A stretch of 64,000 bases of DNA, from NCBI GenBank assembly GCA_017406465.1, contig JAFQYM010000036.1, positions 21,971 to 85,970 on the forward strand. Direction: 5' to 3'. The notes under the pieces are model-generated. The model made no database searches. It worked only from the letters and a program-made list of their open reading frames with translations, and had not been told where the DNA came from. Shown one piece after another: positions 43,396 through 51,969 of the stretch. The stretch is from Kiritimatiellia bacterium. GTDB taxonomy: Bacteria > Verrucomicrobiota > Kiritimatiellia > RFP12 > UBA1067. Each line of letters begins with the position of its first letter. Position 1 is the first letter of the stretch. The translations under genes were made by a program, and so were the position numbers.

Positions 43396-44292
43396 TCAAT
43401 CGTAGCGGGAAAGATACTTTTCGAGAAGCGGCGCGAGGCGCGTCTCGAGCCAGGGGACGACCTTCCACCAGTCTCGAAGCTCAAGGTATTCACCAACGGG
43501 CCCCGGCTGTCCGGGCTTGACGCCATACTCGCACTTTAGCATTATGTTGCGCGCCGTCGCCTCGCTCGAGACAAACTCCATGACCTGCACCTTGTAACCA
43601 AGAATGCGCAGGATCATCGCGCGGAACGCGTCTGTCAAAATGTCGCACATCCGCTCGCGCAATATGCCCTGGCGAAGAAGCCCCGCAAACGGCTTCGACG
43701 ACTGGGGACCAATCGTCTTCTGGAGCTCGTGCTGGCAGCACGGCGCGGAAAGGATGTAGCGCGCATGCATCTCCACGCCCTTCGCGATCGATTCGTCCGT
43801 AGCCGTGTCGCAGGCGTGAAGCGAGACGACGAGATCGACGCTCTCGGCATTGTACGCGCCGATGTCGGACTCGAGGAACAGGACGCGATCGGCGACATCG
43901 AGCTTCTCCGCCATCTTTCGCGCCGACTCGATGACATCGGCACGCCTATCAACGCCGACCACCTTCGCTTCGGAATAGCCGAGCACATGAACGAGGTAGA
44001 AGTATAGCGCGACCGTGAGATACGCCTTGCCGCAGCCGAAGTCGACGGCCGTGAACGGCTTTGCGGCGTCCGCCCCCGCCGGCCCCACCGTCTCGGCGAC
44101 GACCTTCAGGAACTCGTTGACCTGGTCGTACTTGCCGCGCATCGACGCACGTATGCGACCATCGCCGTCGGCAAGCCCCGCGGCCTTTAGATACGCGGCA
44201 GAATCGAATTGCGCGAGCGGCAAATTCTTGATCCTGTCGTGCGGCTTCACCGTCGCCTCGCGCTCGACGCCGGCGGAGCGAGAGACGAGCAC
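43396..44292 (-). CDS. SAM-dependent methyltransferase (Methyltransf_32-like), catalytic part
   Basis: 298 aa in this frame. SAM-binding motif I is AVDFGCGKAYLTVAL; VVGVDRRADVIESA holds the acidic ribose-binding residue; LVVSLHACDTATDESI and SAPCCQHELQ are characteristic of the family related to METTL25/Methyltransf_32. The substrate is unknown. The frame here opens with a GTG at 44292, but the true N-terminus lies upstream in another frame (see 44293-44609), with in-frame homologous-looking sequence (VEEIIAQKGARELHLITATG) continuing above the GTG. A frameshift near 44388 separates the two parts. Confidence 0.8.
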   Translation of the reverse strand: MLVSRSAGVEREATVKPHDRIKNLPLAQFDSAAYLKAAGLADGDGRIRASMRGKYDQVNEFLKVVAETVGPAGADAAKPFTAVDFGCGKAYLTVALYFYLVHVLGYSEAKVVGVDRRADVIESARKMAEKLDVADRVLFLESDIGAYNAESVDLVVSLHACDTATDESIAKGVEMHARYILSAPCCQHELQKTIGPQSSKPFAGLLRQGILRERMCDILTDAFRAMILRILGYKVQVMEFVSSEATARNIMLKCEYGVKPGQPGPVGEYLELRDWWKVVPWLETRLAPLLEKYLSRYD

Positions 44293-44609
44293 ATGACCCT
44301 TCTTCGTGACGCGGATATGGATATCTCCAGTCGCGGTGATGAGGTGGAGTTCCCTCGCACCCTTCTGGGCGATGATCTCCTCGACGCCCTCGCAGCTCCG
44401 TTCGCGTCGAAGTTCTTCACCTGGACGTCGCGCCCCTCGGACATCTCGGCCTGGTACTTGCGCTCGCCGCCGATCTCGACTGGTCTAAGCGAAATCCTGA
44501 AACGTCCACCGCCCCTTCGCACCGACTGGACGAGCTTTATGAACCCTTCGCCGAGCGTGCGGGAGCGGATCTCTTCCTTGAGTGAATCTTCGAGTTCGAA
44601 TTTTTCCAT
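44293..44609 (-). pseudogene. N-terminal part of the methyltransferase, out of frame
   Basis: Starting at the ATG at 44609 the frame reads MEKFELEDSLKEEIRSRTLG and stays protein-like to FDANGA near 44390. Then the sense jumps to the frame of the downstream gene (-1 or +2) around GAGGGCGTCGAG. Joined, the protein would be about 404 aa. A sequencing/assembly indel, a real disabling mutation or recoding are all possible. I see no slippery heptamer, so recoding is least likely. Confidence 0.65.
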
Positions 44610-44614
44610 CTCGT

Positions 44615-45604
44615 CTATTCTCCGGCAACGTGCGCGATAAGCCGCTCCCACTCGGAAAGCACGCTCTCGCGCGAATAGCGCTCCTCGCAGTATGCATGCG
44701 CCTTCTCGCCCATCTTAGCGCGAAGACCGCCGTCCGACATGAGCCGCGCGAGCGCGGAAGAATACGCCTCTGCCGTCGGCGCGGAGACAAGTCCCGTCTC
44801 GCCGTCAAGCACCATGTCGCGCACACCTGGGAGCTTCTTCTGCGCGACGACGGGGAGCGAAAACTTCGCTGCCTCGAGAACGGCGAGCGGGAAACCTTCG
44901 AGCGTGGACGGAAAGGCGACAAATGCGGCTCTCGCGTACTCTACGGCCATATCGCCAGCAAGACCCGCGAACTCAACCCTGTCACCGATGCCAAGGCGGC
45001 ATGCCAGTCGGCGGCAATCGTTCGCAACGGAAGTGTCGGTGCGGCCGAGGAGACGCACTCGCCATTCTGGAAAGCCCACGGCGATTGCTGCGAAGGCGCG
45101 GATCAGGAGCGACTGGTTCTTTACGCGGTTGACTACCGCGGCGGGGCACAGCACAAGCTTCTCCTCGCGGCGCGGAATTGGCTCGATCTCGGTGTAGTTG
45201 CCGATTGTCACGACGGCAGGATGCGGCGCGAGACACTTGAACTCGCTTTCGTAGTCGCGGCAAAGAACCTGCACCTCGTCGAACTTGTCGAATGCCTTCC
45301 GTATCGCGCGGTTGCGGAAAGGATGTTTCCACTTGAAGAAGCCATGTGGAGCAAGATGCAGCTGGAGAACGACTGACGAGCGTCCGGGTCTTTCGAAATA
45401 CCCCGCCTTGTCGAGATCGACGGCCTCGTTCGATCCAGTGGCGACAAAGGCATCCCACTTCTCTTCGAGCGCCGCGGCAAGTTCGCCGCGCTCCACAAGA
45501 CGCACCTCGTGCCCGCGAGCCGACATCGCGGCGGCGAAGTTCTTCACCGCCTTGTCCGCCCCCCTTCCAACGGAGAGACTGTCCTTGTAGACGCAAAGCT
45601 TCAC
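44615..45604 (-). CDS. Glycosyltransferase family 4-like
   Basis: 329 aa, GT-B fold. The N-terminal domain has the Gly-rich start (KDSLSVGRGADKAVKNFAAAM). The C-terminal domain has VLCPAAVVNRVKNQSLLIRA, the sugar-nucleotide site FPSTLEGFPLAVLEAAKFSLPVVA (the EGFPLAVLEA pattern of GT4) and GETGLVSAPTAEAYSSAL. It probably adds a sugar to a cell-surface glycan. It lies five nt upstream of the methyltransferase start and 30 nt downstream of the OFA antiporter. A 7-bp ATGCGGG/GAGATG stretch precedes the ATG as a weak ribosome site. Confidence 0.88.
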   Translation of the reverse strand: MKLCVYKDSLSVGRGADKAVKNFAAAMSARGHEVRLVERGELAAALEEKWDAFVATGSNEAVDLDKAGYFERPGRSSVVLQLHLAPHGFFKWKHPFRNRAIRKAFDKFDEVQVLCRDYESEFKCLAPHPAVVTIGNYTEIEPIPRREEKLVLCPAAVVNRVKNQSLLIRAFAAIAVGFPEWRVRLLGRTDTSVANDCRRLACRLGIGDRVEFAGLAGDMAVEYARAAFVAFPSTLEGFPLAVLEAAKFSLPVVAQKKLPGVRDMVLDGETGLVSAPTAEAYSSALARLMSDGGLRAKMGEKAHAYCEERYSRESVLSEWERLIAHVAGE

Positions 45605-45634
45605 GGCTGCTATGCGGGAGATGACACTAAAAAA

Positions 45635-46885
45635 TCAGGACTCAGGGGCCGATTTCCTGAGCAGAAGCACGTTCATGAAGTTGAACGAATAGACGACAAC
45701 GAGAAGCGTGACGACGGCGACATAGCCGTGGCCACCCTCTCCATAGCCGCCAAACGCCTTGGAGACGGCCATTGCCGCCTGGTTGCCCGCAAGCCCCGCA
45801 AAGCCCCACGCAGAGAGAACGGCGCCATGAATCTTCGAGATGTTCGTCATGCCAAAGTGGTCGGCGAGAATCGCTGGGATTACCGAGAAGCCCGCGCCAT
45901 AGCAGGCGTTGATGACGAGTAGCGCAAGGCCGATCAAAATCGGCAGGAAACTCGCGAGCATGATGCCCGCGGAAATCGCGAGGATGATTAGAAGTATGTT
46001 GATGCGCTTAGCGAGACGATCGGACCACCACGCGAAGAGGAACCTGCCGCCGCCGTTCATGAGACCGGAGAGCGCGACGATCCACGTGATGAGCTTCACG
46101 TTGTCGCCGTAGACGTCGGGCGAGCTCATCATCTGCTTCGCAAGCGGGATAAGGCAGAGGCCTGCGGAAATATTGAGGAACATGAAAAGCCACGACTGCC
46201 AGAAGAAGCGGTTGCCAAAGAGCTGCATGTAGCTGAACTCGAGCGACGGGATGCCGTGCCCGAAGCTCTGCACCTGGATTTTCGGCTTCTTGAGAAGGAA
46301 GCACGCGATTACCATCGGAACGGCGTAAAAGATCGCGTAGGCATGGAAGACGTTCGTGATGCCGTAGTCCATGAAGCCACGAAGCTGGAACACGGCGACC
46401 GATGATCCAGGCGTACCCCAGTGGATGCCGCTGAAGAGGATCGTCGAAAGAGTCGAGCCGAGACCAAACGAGATGATCGGCAAGGCCGCCGCAATCGCCT
46501 TGTGCTCGGGAAACCAGAGCATCATCGTCTTTACGGGCGAAATGTAGATGACGCCTGTGCCGAGCCCGATGAGGAAGCCGTAGCCGAGATAGATCATCGC
46601 AAGCGACTTCATGTGGATTCCGACCTCGGTCACGATAAGCCCTGAAAGAAAGAGCGTCGTTCCAATAATCGTCGAAAGCCGTATGTTCTTCTCTACGATC
46701 TTCCCGAAGAACGCCGCGCCCATGCCGAGGAAGAAGATGCCCAAGGAAAAAGCGAACTGGACGTTTTTCTGCGTCTCGCCTATGTATTGGGCGATCTCAG
46801 TAGAAAAATTAGTGAATGCGTAAATCTGACCAACCGACACAGCCAAAAGGAAGGCCGGCAAAACTGCTCTGATAAAACGTTTCAT
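45635..46885 (-). CDS. OFA-family MFS antiporter (oxalate/formate-type)
   Basis: 416 aa with 12 membrane helices. Family features include the N-terminal helix start QIYAFTNFSTEIA, the loop FGKIVEKNIRLSTIIGT, GLGTGVIYISPVKTMMLWFPEHKA (OFA hallmark between helices 4 and 5) and GGGRFLFAWWSDRLAKR in the central loop. Known OFA members exchange oxalate for formate or move monocarboxylates; the substrate here is unknown. The ATG at 46885 lies 7 nt after a TATTAT box. No terminator before the glycosyltransferase, so both may share a transcript. Confidence 0.9.
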   Translation of the reverse strand: MKRFIRAVLPAFLLAVSVGQIYAFTNFSTEIAQYIGETQKNVQFAFSLGIFFLGMGAAFFGKIVEKNIRLSTIIGTTLFLSGLIVTEVGIHMKSLAMIYLGYGFLIGLGTGVIYISPVKTMMLWFPEHKAIAAALPIISFGLGSTLSTILFSGIHWGTPGSSVAVFQLRGFMDYGITNVFHAYAIFYAVPMVIACFLLKKPKIQVQSFGHGIPSLEFSYMQLFGNRFFWQSWLFMFLNISAGLCLIPLAKQMMSSPDVYGDNVKLITWIVALSGLMNGGGRFLFAWWSDRLAKRINILLIILAISAGIMLASFLPILIGLALLVINACYGAGFSVIPAILADHFGMTNISKIHGAVLSAWGFAGLAGNQAAMAVSKAFGGYGEGGHGYVAVVTLLVVVYSFNFMNVLLLRKSAPES

Positions 46886-46892
46886 GGCGCGT

Positions 46893-46898
46893 ATAATA
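46893..46898 (-). promoter_or_regulatory. Extended -10 promoter of the OFA antiporter gene
   Basis: Minus strand ATTTGGTATTAT, then 7 nt to the ATG at 46885: leaderless. Confidence 0.55.
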
Positions 46899-46962
46899 CC
46901 AAATGTTGTGGCTCATTGCAACGGCAAACCACTACCGATAGAGAATTTTTGTTTTCTCCAAT

Positions 46963-47028
46963 TTAACCATGTAGAACATGTAGATCGTGTAGAACTTCTA
47001 CATGTTTCTACACGTTCTACACGGCTAA
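46963..47028. repeat. Palindromic 9-mer repeat element, copy b
   Basis: 66-bp inverted repeat from TTAACC to GGCTAA, with arms of ATGTAGAAC-type 9-mers. It lies downstream of the DegT gene in an otherwise empty 170-bp gap before the OFA gene. Confidence 0.85.
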
Positions 47029-47062
47029 TCCTCTTCAGGAAGAGATTTTTCCTACTACTTCT

Positions 47063-48145
47063 CTATTTCAGGCAACGCGCTATCCGCGCAAAATCGCATG
47101 ATTTTAGTCCAGTTCCACTCGGTAGGCATACGCCGCGCTCAAAAAGCGCCTTGGCTACCTCGCCGCCGAAGACGCGGCACTTGGCGAAGATTGGCTGGAG
47201 ATGAAGCGGCTTCCACACCGGACGCGCCTCGATGTCAGCCGCCGCGAACCGGCGCAGCAGCCTGTCGCGCTCGCGACGCGACGCAAGAAGCGCAACCGTC
47301 AGCCAGTGATTCGCTCCAGGCGTAGGGGCGAGCAAATCGCCCTTCCAGTTCTTCGCATACCACTTGAAGTTCGCCTCGCGCTTCCTGAGGATCGCGGGAA
47401 GCCGGCCGAGTTGCGCAAGGCCGAGCGCGGCGAGGATGTTGCTAAGGCGATAGTTGTAGCCGACTTCGCGATGCTCGTACCAGGCGCACTTCTCGCGCGA
47501 CTGCTGGGAGCGCTTCTTCGCGCGCTCGGCGAGGCCGCGGTCATCGGTCACAATCGCGCCGCCGCCAGAGGTAGTGACGATCTTATTGCCGTTGAAGGAG
47601 TAGATGCCGGCGAGACCGGCGGAGCCGGCGGGACGTCCGTCGCGCGTCGCGCCGACGGCTTCGGCCGCGTCGGTCACGAAGACGGCGCCGAACTTGCGGC
47701 AGAGTTTTGCTATCGCGCCATAGTCGCAACAGTTGCCATAGAGGTCGACTCCGATGACGAGTATCTTACCCCTAAGAGACTCTAAGGCCTTTTCGAGAAG
47801 GGAGATGTCGATGTTGCCTGTCGCGTCAGAGTCGACAAAGACAAGTTTCGCACCGCGATGGAACGCAGGGCCTACCGTCGCGACGAACGTCAGCGTCGGC
47901 GCGACTACCGTCCACGTCTCGTCAACGCCAAGTTCCGCCATCAAAAGATCAATCGCCGCCGTCCCGCTCGACACCGCAACGGCATATTTCCGCCCCGCGA
48001 GCTTCGCGAGCCGTCGCTCAAACTCGTCTACCTGCGGACCGCACGGCGCGACATACCCGGAATCAAAAGCAGCCCTGACAGCCGCGCGTTCCGCCGCGCC
48101 TACGAACGGCGGCGAAAGGAATATCCTCTTATTCGTATTCGACAT
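47063..48145 (-). CDS. DegT/DnrJ/EryC1/StrS-family aminotransferase
   Basis: 360 aa PLP enzyme of fold type I. Seen: SSGTAAIDLLM (cofactor phosphate site), DAAEAVGA, and the Schiff-base lysine K188 in IYSFNGNKIVTTSGGG. Members aminate nucleotide-linked keto-sugars for LPS O-antigen, capsule or protein glycans. The start overlaps the end of the BatD gene by 17 nt, so it is the last gene of the RNase HIII-Ton-BatD operon, an unusual companion. The sugar substrate cannot be told. Confidence 0.9.
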   Translation of the reverse strand: MSNTNKRIFLSPPFVGAAERAAVRAAFDSGYVAPCGPQVDEFERRLAKLAGRKYAVAVSSGTAAIDLLMAELGVDETWTVVAPTLTFVATVGPAFHRGAKLVFVDSDATGNIDISLLEKALESLRGKILVIGVDLYGNCCDYGAIAKLCRKFGAVFVTDAAEAVGATRDGRPAGSAGLAGIYSFNGNKIVTTSGGGAIVTDDRGLAERAKKRSQQSREKCAWYEHREVGYNYRLSNILAALGLAQLGRLPAILRKREANFKWYAKNWKGDLLAPTPGANHWLTVALLASRRERDRLLRRFAAADIEARPVWKPLHLQPIFAKCRVFGGEVAKALFERGVCLPSGTGLKSCDFARIARCLK

Positions 48146-49880
48146 GCGTGCCTCCCGTTTCCGCCTTCTTGTAAGTCTTCGACTTTATGTCGTAGTACAC
48201 GACTGACAGCCGCGGCGTTTCCGCCGCGCCATCCGCGACAAAGTAGCGCATCCATTCGATTGCCACAGTGCCGTTGCGTTCGCCACGCCCAATCTCAAAC
48301 GCGACGCCGTTGGGACGCCACCCTTTCGGCAGATAGCCGCGGCACTCGAGGTGGTACGTAATCTTTATGACATCGTTTGTCCCGACCTTCTTCGCGTCGA
48401 GACGCTCCGTGAGCCGCATACCCTCTGAGATTATTCCGCTGAAGTCTTCGGGCTGCCCTGCCGACGGGAGCGGCTTGATGTCAACGTCTATCGGCGGTGC
48501 GTCGACGCTGAAGCTGTTGGAGAACGAGAACGACATGTTGCCCGCCCGCTGCCGCCCGGAGACCATGCCAGAGACCCTGAACGAGAGCTTCCCCTTGAAA
48601 GGCACGTCGTAGCGCACCGGTATCGAAAGACGCTTTACCACATTTGACGGATTCGACGACACGCCGTCCGTCAGGTTCTCGGTCCTTCCCGTGACGGTAA
48701 GTCCGAACATCTCGCTTGGAGCGATCTGTATCTGCCCTATCGATGCAGACTTTGGCGATTCAAGCGCAAGAATGAACGCAAACGGTTCGCCCACCTGGAG
48801 TTCCGCAGGTTCCGTGCGGACCGACGCCTTTATCTCGATTGGCTTCTGCTGCTCTCCGCCGACGGAGAAACTCATCGTCTGCATCTGCTGCATGTGCTGC
48901 TGCATCTCGCGTCTGGACTGCTCCATCATCCGCTCCATCTCCTCGAAGATGCCCTGCCCGGAGGCCGCCGGAACGAGAAGGAGCGCGAACGCAACGCAGG
49001 CGAGCGCCCTTATAGCGCGACCGAGAAGCCAGAAAAGAAGCGCGACGCCAAGCGCAAGACCGAGAAGAATCCCAACGCGGCCCTTCCACGCGTACCTCAG
49101 CAGAGGACGCCCCACGACGCGCCAGACGGGGAGCTCCGCGGCGGCGCTGTCGAACTTGAGCGCACGCGCGGCAAGTATGCCGCGCTCGATCCCTGGCGTC
49201 TGCCCGACCGACCACTCGAGCCGCGAATAGATCTTGAGCGCACGGCGCCACTGCCCTTCGCGTATTGCGCATGTCGCCTCGTTCATGCGCCCTGCGGGAA
49301 ACTGGAATTCCGCAAATGCGTCGACCGACGGTGCGGCGCATGCCTTTCTCCACGCAAAAAGCTCGTCGTCGCCAAGCGCGACCCCTGGCTCCATCGCAAG
49401 TTCAGGCGGCTCCGGCATCTTCTCCGTGTCGAGGGAAAGCTCCTTCACGACGACCTGCTCGCCCTTCTTCGCATGGACTGGAATCTCGTTTGCCGTGACA
49501 GTACGGGCTTCGCCGTCCGGCCCCTCGTACTCGAATTCGAGCGCCGGAAACCAGAGTACGCCCTCGCGCATCGGGCGGACGCGGTAGGTAAGGGAACGCG
49601 CGACCGCTACTTCGCGCGAACTGAAGAACCCGCCGATGCGCTTCGTGTCCGTCTCGGTCTTCGCGCTGAGGTCGTCGACCTTCCAGTCTTCTTTCGAAAC
49701 GTGCTTCGAGAGCGCCGGCGGATGTAGAGCCGTAAAGTCCGCATCGCCTACGAAGTCGATTGTGAGGACGAGAGGATCGCCAACCTTCGCGTTGTTCACG
49801 TCGAAATAGGCGCGTGTCGTGAGTTCTCCGCCGGCGACGCCGACAAGCTTGATTGCCGCTATGAGAAAGAGAGGACTCAT
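48129..49880 (-). CDS. BatD-family protein
   Basis: 583 aa membrane-anchored periplasmic protein. The start is the ATG at 49880 (MSPLFLIAAIKLVGVAGGE, signal peptide), overlapping the TonB stop as ATGA. A first beta-rich half (TTRAYFDVNNAKVGDPLVL) leads to a membrane helix near residue 280-305 (ILLGLALGVALLFWLLGRAI) and a second hydrophobic helix (CVAFALLLVPAASG). A Met/Gln-rich coiled segment follows (EMERMMEQSRREMQQHMQQM), then BatD-like immunoglobulin-type domains (VGEPFAFILALESP, IPVRYDVPFKGKLSFRVSG). BatD belongs to the aerotolerance gene set of Bacteroides, though the BatA/B/C/E partners are not in this window. The doubled architecture suggests two fused exported halves. Confidence 0.78.
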   Translation of the reverse strand: MSPLFLIAAIKLVGVAGGELTTRAYFDVNNAKVGDPLVLTIDFVGDADFTALHPPALSKHVSKEDWKVDDLSAKTETDTKRIGGFFSSREVAVARSLTYRVRPMREGVLWFPALEFEYEGPDGEARTVTANEIPVHAKKGEQVVVKELSLDTEKMPEPPELAMEPGVALGDDELFAWRKACAAPSVDAFAEFQFPAGRMNEATCAIREGQWRRALKIYSRLEWSVGQTPGIERGILAARALKFDSAAAELPVWRVVGRPLLRYAWKGRVGILLGLALGVALLFWLLGRAIRALACVAFALLLVPAASGQGIFEEMERMMEQSRREMQQHMQQMQTMSFSVGGEQQKPIEIKASVRTEPAELQVGEPFAFILALESPKSASIGQIQIAPSEMFGLTVTGRTENLTDGVSSNPSNVVKRLSIPVRYDVPFKGKLSFRVSGMVSGRQRAGNMSFSFSNSFSVDAPPIDVDIKPLPSAGQPEDFSGIISEGMRLTERLDAKKVGTNDVIKITYHLECRGYLPKGWRPNGVAFEIGRGERNGTVAIEWMRYFVADGAAETPRLSVVYYDIKSKTYKKAETGGTHVEYE

Positions 49881-50788
49881 CTCGCCTGCACCTTGTAGCG
49901 GATTATGAGGTCCTGCTTGCCGAACTCGCGCAGGAACTCCTTGTCGAGCCCCGCAATCGGGGCGACCGAGCGCACAACGGTGAGCGCGGCGGAATCGGAA
50001 GTCTTGTCGCCGCACGATTCGCTAAGGCGACAGTTGACCATCTGTCCCGACGCGTTGAATCGAACGGCGATGAGAACATATCCCTCGGCGCCGATGCGCG
50101 GATTAACCTGCGACCACCGCGCGTTGATCGCCATCTGGATTCGCGAAAGGCACAGCTGCATCGTGCTCGTTGCAAGCTGCGTCGTCTTGCCGGGCGTGTA
50201 GCCCTGCGAAAGGAGCTTGCGTATCTGGTCCTCGGTCATCGTCTGCTTAGCGGTCTTGCCATTCCCGCTCGACTTGTCGGGGACCTTTATCTTGACGGTC
50301 TTTGCACTCTTGACCATCTGCTCCATGCGTTCCTTGAGAAGTTCTTCCTTAGTCTTCTCGGGCTTCTTCGGTTCCTCCTTCTTGGGCTTCTCCGGCTCCT
50401 TTGGCTTCACCGACTCGCGCATGCGCTTCAGGCGCTCCTCGAGCGTTTCCTTCGGCTTTTCCGGCGGCTTCGGCTTCTCCGGCTCTTTGACGACGGCGTC
50501 GACCTTCGTGTCTACTTTCGGCGGAGGAGGAGGGGGAGTCACGACCTTTGGCGGTTCCGGTGGCTTCGGCGGCGGGTCGTCGAGCGGCGGCGGCTCGTTC
50601 TCGTTGCCGTCGAGATTCTCGTTGACGACGACCGTCAAGTCGATTGGAATGACCGTCTCCTTCTGCTTGAAATGGAGACGAGCGAAAAGGAAAAAGCCAA
50701 GGAAGCAGACGACATGGATGACGAGAGCGAGCACGACATTCGCCGTGCTCATCACGTCAGGCCGTTTCTCGTCTATCCAGACTTCCAT
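49877..50788 (-). CDS. tonB: TonB/TolA-like energy-transducing protein
   Basis: 303 aa. A single N-terminal membrane helix (NVVLALVIHVVCFLGFFLFA), a Pro/Lys/Glu-rich periplasm-spanning region (residues ~60-160: DDPPPKPPEPPK, EKPKPPEKPKE), and a globular C-terminal domain (ARWSQVNPRIGAEGYVLIAV, LRLSESCGDKTSDSA-type fold). It would couple the proton-driven ExbB-ExbD motor to outer-membrane receptors (or act as TolA). Genes for both motor subunits lie directly upstream. The C-terminal part is closer to TolA/TonB_C 'AEGYV..VRF..G..' types than to E. coli TonB, so either name is possible. Confidence 0.85.
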   Translation of the reverse strand: MEVWIDEKRPDVMSTANVVLALVIHVVCFLGFFLFARLHFKQKETVIPIDLTVVVNENLDGNENEPPPLDDPPPKPPEPPKVVTPPPPPPKVDTKVDAVVKEPEKPKPPEKPKETLEERLKRMRESVKPKEPEKPKKEEPKKPEKTKEELLKERMEQMVKSAKTVKIKVPDKSSGNGKTAKQTMTEDQIRKLLSQGYTPGKTTQLATSTMQLCLSRIQMAINARWSQVNPRIGAEGYVLIAVRFNASGQMVNCRLSESCGDKTSDSAALTVVRSVAPIAGLDKEFLREFGKQDLIIRYKVQAR

Positions 50789-50803
50789 TCTTATCTACCC
50801 TCT

Positions 50804-50831
50804 AACCACTAGCCACTAGTCACTATCCACT
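50804..50831. repeat. 7-bp tandem repeat between exbD and tonB
   Basis: AACCACT, AGCCACT, AGTCACT, ATCCACT. The last unit runs into the TAG stop codon of exbD at 50830-50832. Confidence 0.65.
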
Positions 50832-51243
50832 ATTTCTCCACAGTCACAAGCGCCATCCTGTGTATCTTGCACTTGTAGACCACCTTGACGACCTTCATCA
50901 CGTCACCGTAGGAGTTGCGCTCGTCGCCCCTCACGAGGACAGGCACTTCGGGATCCTCCGCAGCCATTGCCATGAGCTCGCGCTCAAGCTCCTCGAGCGT
51001 AAGCGGCTTGTCGTTGAGGAAGATCACGTTGTCCTTGTCTACAGTGACCGTGTTCGCCTTCTTGTTCTTCGTCGGCAGCTCGTCGGTCTTCGCCTGCGGG
51101 AGCATGATCGAGATGCCCTGCTCGAGCGCAGGAAGCGTAACAATGAAAGTGACGAGGAGAAGGAAGGTCAGGTCGATCAACGAGTTCATGTCGATCGACG
51201 CCTTCGGCTTCTCGCCGCGCAGCCGTCTGCGTCTCCTAAGCAT
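50830..51243 (-). CDS. exbD: ExbD/TolR-family biopolymer transport protein
   Basis: 137 aa inner-membrane motor subunit. The ATG at 51243 (MLRRRRRLRGEKPKASIDM) follows the ExbB stop by one nt. The single helix carries the proton-path aspartate: IDMNSLIDLTFLLLVTFIV. A periplasmic domain follows (NVIFLNDKPLTLEELERELM, VPVLVRGDERNSYGDVMKVV). It works with ExbB and TonB in the same operon. Confidence 0.93.
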   Translation of the reverse strand: MLRRRRRLRGEKPKASIDMNSLIDLTFLLLVTFIVTLPALEQGISIMLPQAKTDELPTKNKKANTVTVDKDNVIFLNDKPLTLEELERELMAMAAEDPEVPVLVRGDERNSYGDVMKVVKVVYKCKIHRMALVTVEK

Positions 51244-51244
51244 T

Positions 51245-51967
51245 TTAGACGCCCCTTCCCTGGAACTCGCAGGCAATGCGGCCCATAAGTTCGTCGGCAA
51301 AACCTTCCATCTCCGACCTTATCTGCGTAATCGTCGCGTTCATACGCGTGTAGGCCAGGACGCCTGGAATCGCAATGAGAAGACCGACGACCGTCGTGAC
51401 GAGAGCGGCAGAGATTGACGGCGCAATCGTCGCGAGGTTGGCGCTTCCCGCGGTGCCCATTTCGGCAAAGGCGTCAAGCACTCCCCAGACGGTGCCGAGA
51501 AGCCCGAGCATCGGCGAGAGCGAGACGACGGACGCGATTACGCCCATGCCGTGGTCGAGGCGGATTTCCTCCTCGTCGAGCGCATGCTCGCACGTGCCGC
51601 GCACAAGTTCGATCTCGCGCGCCGTGAGCGCGGCCGAGCCGTTGCCGTCAGTCTGGCGGCCAACGAGAAGAGAACGGACATCTGGCGTGAGAAGCTTCAG
51701 AAGCCGGTCACATGTCTCCTTGTAGATGCCCTCTACGCCAGTCGCAATCGAGGGACGGCGCTCAAGATAGTATTCAAGGGCATCGTGCCCGCTCGTGAAA
51801 TCTCGCACGAACCGGCGCGTCGCCATTCGCACGTAGCTTAGCTCCTTCCACTTGCCGAGAACGACGGCAAGCATTACGACGGAGCCGAGGAGCTGGACTG
51901 CGACTATCCCCTGGCCCATCAAGTTGGAACCGAGGAATCCATCGACTAACGAGTTTGCGAGTATCAT
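51245..51967 (-). CDS. exbB: ExbB/TolQ-family biopolymer transport protein (MotA-like)
   Basis: 240 aa, three membrane helices: the first near residue 20-40 (IVAVQLLGSVVMLAVVLG), the other two in the conserved C-terminal part (VIASVVSLSPMLGLLGTVWG, SISAALVTTVVGLLIAIPGVL). The GLLGTVWG and T.VGL..AIP motifs are those of the proton-conducting motor core. The ATG at 51967 lies two nt before the RNase HIII stop, so it is translationally coupled. Paired with exbD and tonB downstream. Confidence 0.93.
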   Translation of the reverse strand: MILANSLVDGFLGSNLMGQGIVAVQLLGSVVMLAVVLGKWKELSYVRMATRRFVRDFTSGHDALEYYLERRPSIATGVEGIYKETCDRLLKLLTPDVRSLLVGRQTDGNGSAALTAREIELVRGTCEHALDEEEIRLDHGMGVIASVVSLSPMLGLLGTVWGVLDAFAEMGTAGSANLATIAPSISAALVTTVVGLLIAIPGVLAYTRMNATITQIRSEMEGFADELMGRIACEFQGRGV

Positions 51968-51969
51968 GT

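Noticed and set aside
44380..44400. Programmed -1 frameshift in the methyltransferase
   Set aside because: No slippery heptamer or downstream structure stands out; an indel or sequencing error is simpler.
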